This document shows positions 1 to 12,500 of a DNA stretch of 64,000 bases, in pieces. Location of the stretch: positions 5,644,925 to 5,708,924 of the forward strand of contig JACDQD010000003.1 of assembly GCA_019843655.1 (NCBI GenBank), read 5' to 3'. This stretch comes from Lethocerus indicus (lineage: Eukaryota; Arthropoda; Insecta; Hemiptera; Belostomatidae). How positions within the stretch are numbered: the first letter of the stretch is position 1; each line of letters begins with the position of its first letter. The notes beneath the pieces are model-generated. The model had not been told where the DNA came from, did not search any database, and was given only the letters and a program-made list of their open reading frames with translations. The translations under genes and the position numbers were made by a program.

Positions 1-1845
1 CCGGGCACGCTCTCTCGCCCACTGGTCTACTTTCACCCGGCGGCACCTTCTCCGGTGTAGGAAAAAATGCGGACCGATTGCAGCTCGGATTCCAATTTTT
101 TAATTTTTGTCCGCCCAGCCACCCGAATTCCATCGGTCCCGAGCCACTTCTGATGCGTCGCGTGACGTCACTCCGATTCCCTAGAATATTTCACTGTAAA
201 ACCCAGAGGCAAATTCCTCAATATACGCGTGACCACTTTCCTTCTCTCTATTTATCCTACACCTTTCCTATATCTTAACTTTAACGGTATTTATTCCCTC
301 CATTTCATTTATTATACAATAATTCGAAGAGAAATAAAGGGAACTCGCAAAAAGTTAAATTAACTGTTTACAGTTTACCATCAGTAAGAGAAGGGAAAAG
401 AAATTCCGGCCATATATTTTATTTCCGCGGAAACGATTTTCATGAAGTAATTTATGGCTGCGTCGTAAAAAGTTCTAACTCAATTTCCGGTTAGCGCGGA
501 TACCACCTAACGACGGGTTCTGTCTGCTGAAATTCTTCAACGCCCGAGTCTGAAAAAGAGCAATCCGCCTAGAGCGGGGGTTCAGTGCACCGGCGGCATC
601 GCCAGTCACGAGTGCATTTGAAGCCCCCCCGAGGCGAGGCCCACTGTGTCCACCGCAAAGCGATAATTAGAAAAGGCGTTCTACGTGCTACGCGTGCCCC
701 TCTCTCCCGGACCGCCCATTAACCCGCGGAGACAATTTATCAAAGTTGTGCCAATCCTTCTTTTTCTCCTTGACTTTGACGACCGGGGCCGTTTGTCATC
801 TTATAGTCCGCCCGGAGAATAACGCGCTCTTCCAATCGCATTAGCGTTAAAAGATTTGGATTTCATGAACTAGAAAACAACTAACGATCGGGAACATTAG
901 CAGAAATTAAGTATTTTTCCTATAATTACTACATTCCTTGATGTTCGGCGCCATTACACTTTTACAAATTGAAGACTATAGAATCTCGCGTTAGCCTACT
1001 TACTACTGTAGTACTTTTCGTTCATGCAAATATCTTACATCAGGTACTACTGAATGAATTCCTAACGCATAATCTTTGTAAGATGAGACGACATGATGTA
1101 GAAGAATTTACATTGCCCAAATTTCCGAGAGGATATTAAATTTTATTAAATTGCGCATTGAACTGAAAGCTTTCCTGCTACAAATACCAGGGTATAGAGT
1201 TAGTAGATAAATACATTTTAAGAAAGTTTAAATTTGTAATACATTTGTACTAATTACTTTTGTATACTAGATAAAGGAGATAATAACTAATTTAATTTGA
1301 GTAATTATAAATGTTTTCACTCTCACATGTATGGAATACATAATTTCAATTATAAATCGAATCGTCTAGCCGCTGAACTGCGCATTATAATATAATGAAC
1401 GCTAGTTACGACCCACCGCTTCGGACTGATGAGAAGTTGAAGTTGTCCCACTGCCAAATCTAATTTGAGAATAGGAATGAATCCTGAGGGAGATGTCCTC
1501 AGCGAGTTCCGATACGCCGGTTCAATTTTTCTTTAAATATAGAAAAAAAAGGTTTACACCTCGTGACAGCCGACAAATCCAAAATTATTGACGGGCCACC
1601 GCATGTATTATATACCCATAATGCGTTAAATGTTCCAAGTATAGCAAAGTGCCCAGAGACTACTATTTTACAGAGAGTACTATTTTAATGCAATATATTT
1701 ACAACGAATTACTACACAAAGTATTAAATACATTCGGTGCCATATTTTATGGGAAGGATGAATATATTTAATTCCACTTTTATCCCGAAATGAATTTGGT
1801 CAACCTGTTTGTCAAGGAGCAATGTGTATGGTAATGCCCCCTCTG
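1..1845. other. noncoding DNA, mixed composition
   Basis: No gene is visible. The first 850 bases are relatively CpG-rich and the rest is AT-rich. Homeodomain-type words of the Abd-B/Cdx class occur close together: TTTATGGC at 451-458 and GTCGTAAA at 462-469. A POU-type octamer ATGCAAAT lies at 1024-1031. Arms GCGTTAG (about 985) and CTAACGC (about 1063) could pair around an 85-base segment, but the stem is poor. The 66-codon open frame at 78-278 has no recognisable protein features. Confidence 0.6.
163..170. promoter_or_regulatory. CRE-like palindrome TGACGTCA
   Basis: A perfect 8-bp cAMP-response-element palindrome (CREB/ATF and AP-1-related bZIP consensus) in a CpG-rich stretch. About one such 8-mer is expected by chance in a window of this size, so function is only a possibility. 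Confidence 0.25.
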
Positions 1846-2180
1846 TGTCCCGCCGAACATCAGACTGGTTTCGGCTGGTCGGGGCCAGCGTCCGGATGAA
1901 GAGGGTTGAACCTCCGGCGGGCGTTTGAACTGGCGGGGGAGATGGACGCGGAGCTATGCCAGATATCGATATGTAACATCGATGCCCGGGGACGGGTCAT
2001 CGGTTCGTCGGGCGAATACAAATCGCAGTTTTCCCCGCGTGTCCGCGTCAGTTTGTAGGCGTCCCCCGTGCCGCATGCACGAGGTATAAAACGAGAACCG
2101 CCTATGACACAGACGTCGCTGCACGTTAAACACACAGGGGTTAAGGTCGGACACATCTGTCAGCGTTGGCACTCTCTGTT
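1846..2180 (+). promoter_or_regulatory. CpG-rich island with DRE-like and TATA-like sites
   Basis: An abrupt GC- and CpG-rich block inside AT-rich DNA. It contains TATCGATA at 1964-1971, identical to the insect DRE core bound by DREF/BEAF-32, with another ATCGAT at about 1978-1983, and TATAAAA at 2085-2091. A start site would be expected near 2115-2125. Open frames run on both strands across the island (1860-2156 minus, 2068-2286 plus), and neither resembles a known protein. It could be a promoter or first exon, or a GC-rich enhancer; the direction is inferred only from the TATA word. Confidence 0.3.
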
Positions 2181-5100
2181 TGTACTCTTAACCTTGATTT
2201 ATACGCTCGGTGCTCATTTTATAGCCCAAAGACAATTAAAAAAAAAAAATAGTTTCTCTCCGCAAACAAAAGCTTCTCTTCGTTGACCCCTGTATTACCG
2301 CTATTGAACATATCACAATTACATAAAAACAATGATGTTCAAAACCCTCTTAATTTTTCCTAGCTTTGTAGACGTTTAAATTCACTAGCTGTTGCCAGTA
2401 ATAATAAATACTGCAAGAAGAATAGTTATTATTGAATTAGTAATGATGATGATGACCTTATTTGGGCCCATATGCTCCGTTGGACCTCCATGAGTGAGCC
2501 TAAACTACCACCTACCTATTCTCCATAGAACTTATAGCCCTTAACATCACAAAGGCGAGGCCTTTTTACCGCGATCAAATCATGAAACTCCTATTCCCGA
2601 CGCTGAAGTTTAACACACGTGAGCACAAGAGATGTGAGTTTTATAGAAAATAATAAAAATGATTAATCAACCGATTAGAGCTTTCTAAGAAGACAAGCTT
2701 TCTGAATACAAGTAGAAATAATACCAAGTCGAAATAACACCTAACATAGCCACGCTTTTTACAATTACGATTAATTTATTTCCAACGAATGCGACGTGAA
2801 AATCCCAATGGTCCGAACAAACGGGCTTTGGTACGCGTTATGAACGATTGAATCGGCTTGGAGCAAAGGCGGCACAGTGGGGTGACCGACACACAAGGCT
2901 CTCTAATGGATTGAATCAAGGTCAGAATCAAACATAAATGGTAATGATGTAACGCAACCGTATTGAGTTCAATGCACCTTATTTTTATGTTTTATGATTG
3001 TCGGAGTTAATAACCTTTAACGGCCGCCGGGTTTATCAAGAGCGCCAGTTGAAATTCCCATCTCTGTTTGGCCTAAAATTCTGTTATCGTTCCCCTAAAC
3101 GATATTATAACTAACACAGTGTAATATACGTAGATTTTAATGTACGTAATTTAGTCTCTGTTATTTTAAACTTAAATTTAAAGTCAAATCGTGTAAAGAA
3201 ATAATTGCGTTTAATTCTACAATTACAGTTTAGTAAGATATCAAGTGAATAGACACAAGAATAATATCCTTCCACAATTAAACATAACGTTAAGCGATGT
3301 TTAAACGGTTTTTAGGCGACTAACGGAAGTTCGGCCCTACTGATCTTAGGATATTTATACGCACTGAGTCCATCGATACTGAGGTCTATTCCTCCACTGT
3401 TCGGTCAGCCTGAGCCAATCATACTGGCTGCGTTTATGTAAAGTGTGACAATGCTGAGATGTTGATCCGGTTGTATTATTTTAGATATAAAAAAGTACAG
3501 CCCTTTTCAAAATAACCGTGCTGATGCGTTAAGAAAAAACAGATAAACAAATAAAATTGGTACAACATCGGTATCGGATTTTTCTTTAAAAATAAAAATT
3601 TAATTCGGGAAAAACTACGGTTAAGGCTTTCTAGTAATTATACACTTAAAATAACATAAAAACAATGTGGCAATACGGGTTCTGGGTAATATATCACACC
3701 GCGGATAGCGCTATCTACGATTAATGAGCAAGTGATAGTCCGTCATTGGGAAGTGTTTTTCTGTGTAATGGCTCCTTCTTTAACAATGCATTAGTAGGCT
3801 CTACGATAATGGTCGCTGATTCTCCCAAAAGAAGTGCTAATGTCGCAACATCCGCCCTATTAATTTTAAGATTCCTAAACTCGTAATCCTAGCGAAGGAC
3901 ACACCAGCCACCAAAGTGGCACCGGCATTTAGGTCAGTACAAGAGGAAAACGTAAGACGTCGTGTACGTGAGCAGGGAGAATATACTGAATGGTTAGAAT
4001 GACTTTTGAGTTTTTCAAGTCCACCACAAAAAAAAATATAAATGAAAATTATACTCTCAATTTGCAATTAACGTTGTTTCCGCAGTTTCTTCAGACGTCT
4101 AGAACACTATTTCAGAACACAAAGAACATTCCATGTCAGTTAGAGTAACACGCCTACAAATGACGCGCCTGTGTAGATTCAATCTCCCGTTTCCCCGAGT
4201 CATCATAATTACAGAAAATCGACAACAGGAGCCATGGAGGAATCTCGGCCCACGATTTGAATACAGATCGGGGATTTAATATTCCGGCTCTGCGGTGGAA
4301 AAAAAGTCCTACTGCCATATAAAAGTCCCAGTCAGGAAATTATCAATGATTTCCCAGCAATCGTGGCCGGTTCAAATTGGGTACTTTCAAACTGCAAAGT
4401 AGACTCGCCCATTCTGGTCATAGCACTCACACTCTCCGACTTCCACAACTCCTCTTTATTTTCCATTAAAGGTGGGAAAATCTGTCGTTATTATCAGGCA
4501 CAAACATTCACATTATAATATGCGAAGAGGTGAACAGTTTAAAAAAATATTGCCAATTGTTATCGTGGTTAATGCTCCTTCGATATATATCCCAATGGTA
4601 TATAATAATATCCCAATCGCAGGAAGTTTCAACTGATTAAACGAGCAAATAAACTCCAGTATGCTGGCTGAAATAATTTGATTTTGTCAAAAATTCGAAT
4701 GAATTTTTCGCTAAGCGCTAAGCTAAATTTAATAATATTGAATCGGTAAACATTTGGCATTCCGTTCTTAAATTAGCGAGGCATCAATAGATGGCGGTTG
4801 CCGATGTGGCATCCTGTCTGCGCTGTTGCTCAATATCCCTTAATATTTATTGTCTCGCAATGATTGCACAACCACCGTTGTGCTGTCTGGGTTTGTTTAA
4901 TTTTTTACGTTCTATTTATTTTTATCGATTTTTTTCGCCTTTTAAGTTTAATATTCATCCTTTGAAATGAGACTGACCGAAACTTGACCAACAATGAGAC
5001 TGCCATTTTACTCTTTTAGTGGAGACAGAAGATTGTAACCTTCGCTGACCTCATAGGTATCTTAAATTTATTATAGGTTAAATACAATCTTTTTGTATTT

Positions 5101-7085
5101 GATATATTTTGTCTTTTGTATTTTGAAAATTCAAATAAGTTATGCAGACAACGTTAGAATTACATTTAAATACACAGGAATAAAGGCAATTACTTTGATT
5201 CAAAAGCGTGCAACTACAATTGCATTTCAAATCGCATTTATTTTATAAAAGGACTTAAGAATTGTTTTTTTAAATTCCTCAGTTCAATGGTGAACCGAGA
5301 AACAAAAGTTCTATTTTGAGAGTTGAATGTATGACTTCAAATTGTAATTCCCCCAAGTCGACGTGCGGGAACTCCCGCTGAGGTGGTCCACACTCCCTAC
5401 CCGTAACAGGTGTTCAAACTTCCCAGAGGGAGATCCTCACCAGACTATTTTTACAGTTACTATAAACGGAATTTTCCTGTGTACTCTGAACAATTCCAAC
5501 ACAAGTTGTATTGTTCTGTCTTACTGATATACGATGTATAAAAAATAGTACTAGAGGGGCCGTTAAGGTTTCGATTACTTTCCCCTCTCGCTTCTCCGAT
5601 CCTAGCTCAAATTGGTTGAGGCATCTCCCCAACGTCAATAGCATTCGATTTGTAGTACAGGGACACCGAAGTTTCTTTTATCGATCGACTATTGATTGAA
5701 TTAATTAATTGTTATAGAATAAGTAAAACGTATTGTGTTTTCAGACAGTAGATTGCCGACGGAGCACTACGACTAATCAAGAAAACCTAACTGAGTAAAA
5801 TCCTAATTCACCCAGTTGTTTCGGAAGGTCGAAACGGGGCCGAAGGAGGCGTTAAAGAGTCAGTTTCGAATTTGACCATAAACTTGGGGCTACCGGTTCG
5901 TAAAAGGGTCGACCTCGAAGGACGGGAAGCGGAGTGAGGGCAGTGAGGAACCCGAGCCAGCCACAAGGCGCGCGCAAACACGCACACAACCACCCCCCTC
6001 AACCGGATACCATGCCATGTTTTTATTTTCTTTTTTTGCCTAATTTCTCTTTTTTTTCATCCAAGACTTATCGGATTTCGTTAGGGCTTCGCATTGTTCA
6101 TGAATATTTCTGTAGGGAAACAATGCCATCCGTCCTGTAAAGCTCCATGCAATTATAAATTCGACTAGATCGTATTTTTGGTATGAAGGGGAATCTCGCA
6201 GTAATATTTACCAAACAGAATATAATTCTACATGGCAAACACTACAGACCTAGAAGTTTTTAATTCGTTAATTCAAAAATACTAACTAAATCCTCTCCAT
6301 CAAAATCCAAATACACGATTAAATTCCGCTTTATTTTTTTTAAATAATCGAGTAATAGACAAATGAAGGTGAAGGACAACGTATATTACCACTCGCCTAG
6401 AATGCCCAAAGTTGAAGCACGATATGCGCACAAATGCTGCATTGTTAAATTACTCGGAGGACTTATCACATAATTTGTTTCCCATACTCAGATAATACAC
6501 TGAGAGCGTACAACTGGACCCGGTGACATGCCCAGAGGACTGTTCATTCGTCCGAAATATCTTATAAATATATACAAATGACCAAACGGCAGATAGGAGA
6601 ACGGGTATTTACAGAGGGGACAATGCAAGGAAGTCAATGGGCCCTGACGTGACCCGCATGCGTGTAACTCTCCCCGAGACAAGTAACAGGATAAGGGCCT
6701 CGTTTCATCAAATATGCATCCCCCCAGACGCCTTATATATTTATTAACATACAAAGCGTCCCCTCTCTATTTCTCTCTCACTCTCTTGTCTCAATGGCAT
6801 GGAAAAAACAATTGTTGTAGGAGAGCATTCGGCGGTTAACTACCGCTGGAAGGCTGCTAGACGGTAACTGTGAAAGATGTATGAACTGGAAATGCGAGTA
6901 CTGTAGAATGCAAAAAGATTTCGAATCATTAGCACTTCGTGGCTTATTGCTATAAACCCCTATTATAATTTAATAATGTTGAGTAATAAAGGTTTATAAT
7001 TATTCCAATTCATTGTAGTTATCACACAAACAAGTTAAAGTTAAATTGTGCGACCACAGAAATATATGAAAGTAATAAAAATATA
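2181..7085. other. AT-rich noncoding DNA
   Basis: No supported gene. Small structures only: TGATGATGATG near 2445; two copies of ATATCCCAAT about 24 bp apart near 4583-4617; an 8-bp-arm hairpin at 5080-5100; a 6-bp-arm palindrome at 5365-5378; and (AATT)n near 5698-5711. The stretch 5790-6010 is CpG-rich with open frames on both strands, so neither strand is favoured. Nothing matches a known RNA gene. Confidence 0.6.
4866..4883. repeat. 7-bp inverted repeat, 4-nt loop
   Basis: GCACAAC and GTTGTGC separated by CACC. Perfect arms, flanked by T on both sides. Possible transcription-factor half-sites or a chance palindrome. Confidence 0.5.
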
Positions 7086-7320
7086 TGTGCCCATAATTAT
7101 GAAAGTGGTCTTAGTCAATTCAAACTTTAAATACATTTTCATATGAAATTCAAACAAAATTTCATATTCATAGTAAACTTCCATTAATCAAGACTAATAA
7201 AATTCTAAATTAAAATGTTTCATAATATAAAAATATTTGTTAATTTATTCGAAAGCAATTCATTAAATATCTCGAAACCAGAAATATATGACTTAGACGA
7301 CATTCATAATTATGGGCACC
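7086..7320. mobile_element. 235-bp Tc1/mariner-type MITE
   Basis: Terminal inverted repeats at 7087-7117 and 7289-7319 agree at 28 of 31 positions and begin GTGCCCATAATTATGAA. The element is bounded by TA dinucleotides at 7084-7085 and 7321-7322, as expected for the TA target-site duplication of Tc1/mariner transposons. The interior is AT-rich, contains short palindromes (TTTCATATGAAA near 7138) and has no coding capacity, so it is a non-autonomous deletion derivative or MITE. The GTGCCCATAATTATG ends resemble the style of Tc1-type termini, but the family assignment rests on the TIRs and the TA duplication only. Confidence 0.75.
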
Positions 7321-8241
7321 TATCAATATATTTATGAGACCAAAGAGCCAACGCAACTAGCATGTCCTGGTTCGATAAACCCGATCAAAAAATTACACGC
7401 CAAACCGATGTACTATAAAGACGTTCTATTCTCCCTTCTCCAGATAATCTTTGTTCGACCTACTTTACATTCTCCACTACTTCGAAACTTACATCCTTAC
7501 AGAGTAACAGCCAACCTTCCGAATTTAACTTCACAGCTCACGGTCTTCCAACAAATTACACGGCACTTTATTAAATAGTCTCAACTCCGGATTCGTGACC
7601 GGTCGAATTTGTTACAGATCTCCGATACCGCTATTTGGGTAACCAAATAAAAATGAAGCTCTACGAAGCGGTGGAAAAACGATTTGAGTTATGCCTTCGA
7701 ACCGGGCCGCCGTATAACAAACCGTCCCTTCGGCGTCCGAATTGAAAGATTAAAAAAAAACTTAGGAACCTGTTTCCGCCGAAAATTTTTTTTGCGTTAT
7801 TTTCACGGCCAACAGTAAGAGCGGGCGAGCGGGTTGCCCTGAGGGACGTGACTCGAATCCCCCAGGCCTCGACAGATCACAAAGGTCTTTGCCTCATTCA
7901 AGACTAAAACTCGAATTCCCATTTCTTTTGTTTCTTCTCCGTCTTTTTTTTGTTGAAAATAAACTATATTTTTTTAATGTTTTTTAGTGTCCCGGACAGA
8001 CTCGGGAACGGGTAAGGGACAAGCGTGAGAGGTAGACTGAATTTAAGGTCGATGAACGGAGTCTGACTTAGAAAAACGTTAATAATTTACACAATAGATA
8101 TATTGATAATAAAATCGATAATTAAATGATACACTTTATTATACAAAGCAGATGTAGTTTTCATGAGGCCCCGGTGAATTAATTTATGGGTCGGGTGATT
8201 ATTTTATTCCAAAATGTTATATTTCCCAGTAATATTCAGAA

Positions 8242-8300
8242 ATTATACATGTGGAATACCCACATACATAATTACATGTATTACATGTATTATACATGTG
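8242..8300. repeat. array of ACATGT palindromes
   Basis: Four ACATGT hexamers occur within about 59 bases. The last three form a near-perfect tandem array of 9-11-bp units of the type TTACATGTA. Because the core is palindromic, the block can also fold on itself. It may be a simple-repeat expansion or a cluster of palindromic factor sites. Confidence 0.6.
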
Positions 8301-8977
8301 ATTATTACCCGCTTGGAATACCGAATGATCAGTAGTCTCGATAAATGGAAATCAGGCATTCAAGAACATCAATCAATGAGCAACAGACGTCAATACGGAA
8401 TAGGTGGTAAACAAAGTCTTGACCGCTAGCGTTCGAACACTACTTTTGCGAATTATTAACCAATTTTATCGGAACGATCGGGGTTAGCAAAAAATGATAC
8501 GTACACAAAGAAGATAGCTGAAACAAATTCAATATTTAAACCTGGCCTTGGTCCCAACCAACTTACGCCTAAAGGACACACGCGCATCGAAATGTCAGAC
8601 ATAATAATTAGGTTAGTAAACTTTGAACAAAACGCACATGCCAATTCAGCAGGCAAAATTATTATAGTTACAGTTATTGGTGCCCATATCCGAAAAAATG
8701 AAACATTTTTTCCGAAAGTAAATGGAAGTCTAAACGATTAGACATAAACATAAGCTTCCAAGCACAGCAATAGAAATGACACATTATTAACTCACAGAAA
8801 TCAATGGCCGGTGTTTACTCATTATAAAAAGAAGTGGAATATTATTCGAAAATTGAAATGAAACAATTATAATATCACATGAACTATGTAATTAAGATTC
8901 CACACGTTCGTGTTATTTGAACGATTGAATACTTTTAAATCCAAGTTGCACTTCAAGATATTTTTCGAGATTCTGAA

Positions 8978-8997
8978 GTTCAATCTAGAGATTGAAC
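8978..8997. repeat. 9-bp-arm palindrome, 2-nt spacer
   Basis: GTTCAATCT and AGATTGAAC are perfect inverted copies separated by AG. Related words TTGAACGATTGAA (about 8916) and ATTGAACGAT (8991-9000) lie nearby, so the element recurs locally. Confidence 0.6.
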
Positions 8998-9499
8998 GAT
9001 GTAAGTTCTCATGTCGAGTCATGAGTACGTCAAGCATCAATTTAAATATCACGCTGGAAACTATTCGCCCTGACAACAATTGTAGAAAAAAACGGCACTA
9101 AACAAAATAAAACCGAGCATGATCAGAATGGGTGCAACGACCATGATGTGGCTTCAAAAAAGACTTGCATAACTCGCTCCGCATGGGGCCATGTGACGCA
9201 ACATCTGCTAATTGTTAAGTACAACAGCTCCTCTTTTTCAGATCTTAAATCTGGCAATAAGTGTTTCCAAGAAATAAAAATTAAATAAAATGTTTTCCGT
9301 TGGTGGCAATGGAATATTGAGGAAACAGAGCAGTGTCGATTTTAATGGCTGATATTAAAATATATGGGCATGGGTATGGAAAGTATAATATTTTGTATTA
9401 TATTAGTAAACTAAAATCAAAAAAACTTTTTGAATCAGAAAATACTAAAAATATTTTCTGCAGGCCCGCTTTTCGGACAGCAGGGTTTTGTAGGAAATG

Positions 9500-9569
9500 C
9501 CATTATAAAACAATAAATAAACATAGAATGGATCAGTTCTATGTTTATTTAATTTGTTCTTTTTAATGG
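9500..9569 (+). other. 70-nt imperfect hairpin, pre-miRNA size
   Basis: The inner stem is 14 perfect base pairs (9515-9528 with 9537-9550) around an 8-nt loop TGGATCAG. After a small 1/2-nt asymmetry the stem continues with ACAA/TTGT and an outer CCATTA/TAATGG closing segment, so nearly the whole 70 nt can pair. The size and the internal bulge suit a microRNA precursor, but the stem is very AT-rich and neither arm matches a microRNA I recognise. A short foldback repeat explains it equally well. The strand is arbitrary. Confidence 0.35.
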
Positions 9570-12500
9570 TTGATAGTTCACGATATAATCTTGGGATATA
9601 ATTCATATTATTATTATTAATACATATTAACGGTGCTCCCGATTAACTTAAGCTGATGTGATTCAATTCTGACAGTTCTGATAGCTACTGTTTCATATTG
9701 TTCATGTTTGTATTATTCAACTATCTAAGCAAACGCGTACTAATACACCCGTTCCTTTTTCAATAGTAAATTATAAGGTATAAAGTTAAACCAATTGATT
9801 TCCACTGTTCAAAGTTACCGATGATTATTTAATATACGGATCCTTTAAAGGAAATTATCTCTATGCGGGGACAGAATATTTGAAAACAAATTACCCAACC
9901 GTTTTCAACTGGTACTAACGAGGAAATGACACGTCGGGCTCTTGAAACGGGATGATTCAACAGGAAGCGGACAAATTGCGAAACGAACGTGTTCGGCCCT
10001 GCCCGGAGCAGATGGGGCGCGACCAACTTAGAGAGTCGCGCTTCTGTTTAGCTCTTCTTTTTATTTTTTCTTCTTTTTTTTCTACGTCTGTTCAGAATAC
10101 AGCCCCCTTCACTTCGGAGAACTGGCGCAGGGCGGTTGCCGAAACACGCTCGTTAGACTTCATCCCGAACCTAATGACCGTCTCACCCGTGGGATACTCC
10201 GTAAGAAACCAACGAGTCTACAGGCCGCAACAACGAATGGAAGAGAAATCAGTATTATCGGCGATATAAAATTAACCGGCAGAATTTTCACTACGTCGGT
10301 TTTTATAGCACTTTATTATTATTATCAGAAGTGCAATTAATTGCCTAGGCATTTTCGATATTATTTTTTTGACAAGTAAAAACTTTCATGGCAAAGATCC
10401 GATTCCGCTTGTCGACTATCACTAGCACCATATATCGACCGTACATAATATCAGTGGAAATAATATCTCACTTCACTGATTCAGCACCGAGAATGGAAAC
10501 TGATCCTTCGATCTTATCTAGCTTGTCAAAGGGAATTTCGAAATGTCTTTGGGGTGGTCTCCGTTTTCACAATTCGGTCTTGGACCTATCGATCGATATC
10601 GGTCAGAAATAATGTGGATATCCATTTCGATCGAATGAAAACAAACCACGGAATTACTGTTCTCTTGTAGATACCTAAAAGTACACAGCAGTGGAGACAT
10701 GACTTACATTAGATAGATTCCATCCAAAGAGTAATGAATGCGATTGTTGTGTACAAAGCCTCATCAAAATGGTACGATAGAAATCGTAGATTTATAACAT
10801 TACATAACGTGATGGTTAATTTAACTTGAGTAATTAGTCTCGAACACAAGACCACTGGAAGACGCCGTATTCTATCGTGCGGCAAAATATTAAACATTTA
10901 TGAGTACCTTTTCACGTAGATGCGACATGTCATCAAGTGAAAGCGAGCCAACCTTAAAGGGCGCAAAAATGTCAAATATGTTAATATTTCTTTAAGCTCC
11001 GAAGACGAAATATATGAATTATTCATAAGCTGGAAGCCGTTCAATTGCATTGGCATAAGATCACAGCCGAACAGATGGTCGATCACAATATAACGCCAGT
11101 GAGCGTTGGATTTTTCAAGGTCAAAAATAAAACTGCACATACATTACATAAATACATGACATCCCACGTTGGGTGAAAGGAATACACACCCAGGTATGCG
11201 ACCAAGTTTGGCACTGGCCGGAGCTTTCGAGTTCAAACCCAACACGACGGTGTATCCGCAGATTATTCTTTAAGGAATCGTATATCAGTGAGTCTAAAAT
11301 ATCCGTCAAGTGTGTGTCTGAAAAACCATTCTCGCTGATACGATTCTAATTCGAAAATATGACTTTAGTCCGAACTTATCGTGTCGCATTGGCTGACGAA
11401 AGGAGATGCGTTCGCTAACTCCTGAACATACTGACGTTATTCAACTAAAGATTTATTGGGCCCATTCCTCGAACGGGAAAGCATTTGTATTTTCGTATTA
11501 CCAAGGTAATGCGTTTAGCAAAGACGCCATAATTCTTCGAGGTGTAAGCAATCTATTCCGAGTCATTCTAAAAATGAAGTGTAAAAGGATCAACGCACCG
11601 GCCGCCGCTCAAAGATGTATTACGTTGAAGAATCTCGCTTAATGGAAACTTCTAAAATTGCACTGCAGTTTTCTCTCTCCTCCACTCCTCTCTAAATTCG
11701 TCTACTTCTATTGTTTTTAAGCGTTAAGTGCATTCCACGGTCGATAAGTAAATTCGATGTGATCAAGCTTTTTCCATTCCCCCACACTATCTTTACATTC
11801 GGTGAAATAAATAACTTAAGAAAATATCCTATCTATCTAAATATAAGGGGAGATATAATATCCAAAACATTTATTTTGGGATCGAATATTTGTTTTAACT
11901 CATAAATGTGGTCGGTTCATAACAAATCGTGTCCGGCGTTTTGTGAAACACAACTGCGATAAATATTATAAATTAACAGCAATATCAACGCAAGTTCTTT
12001 TAGTATGTAGATAGATTAATGGATGTCGGACGGCAGAAGCGTACATAATGAGTCAGGACGCAGGTTTTCGAATGACAAATTCCATTGGCATCGAGTTCTT
12101 CTCACAGGAGTCCACACCCTGTTTTTCCATTGGCCGTCTCTCATCCTCACCGTCCGCCCCTACAGTGTAAAATCCAATCTCCCGTCCTGTCAAACATCCC
12201 ACATTATAACATTTAGTTTCCCCTCGGCCCAACTAAGTCGTAATAAAACCTGTATTTTACAGCCGCATCGAGTTTTACTGGAGTTCTCATTACGATTATC
12301 GCCAGTTTGTACCAAAAGACTACGAGTATGTCTCCCGATATGGAGGACTCGGCCAGAGGAAATGGCAACGCCCCCACCAAATTTTCGTGGCTCAACTTCT
12401 CCCCTTAAAAACTGATGGCAAGTAAATATATCAGACGTATTGTATCATTTGGGGATACAAAGAACGATAAGGGAAATATGATCACTATAGTCATCTTCAA

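Larger units (their letters stand above)
7323..9499. other. AT-rich noncoding DNA
   Basis: No supported gene. The stretch 7560-7880 is moderately CpG-rich. Beyond it lies AT-rich sequence with the ACATGT array and the palindrome listed separately. The open frame at 7312-7578 starts inside the MITE end and looks like a chance frame. Confidence 0.6.

Noticed and set aside
1035..1048. 14-nt identity to part of insect miR-12 (TTACATCAGGTACT)
   Set aside because: The seed region does not match and no complementary arm lies at the right distance. A 14-mer match to some part of the microRNA catalogue is expected by chance in 64 kb.
11061..11070. ATCACAGCC, the miR-2/13 seed
   Set aside because: No precursor hairpin can be drawn around it.
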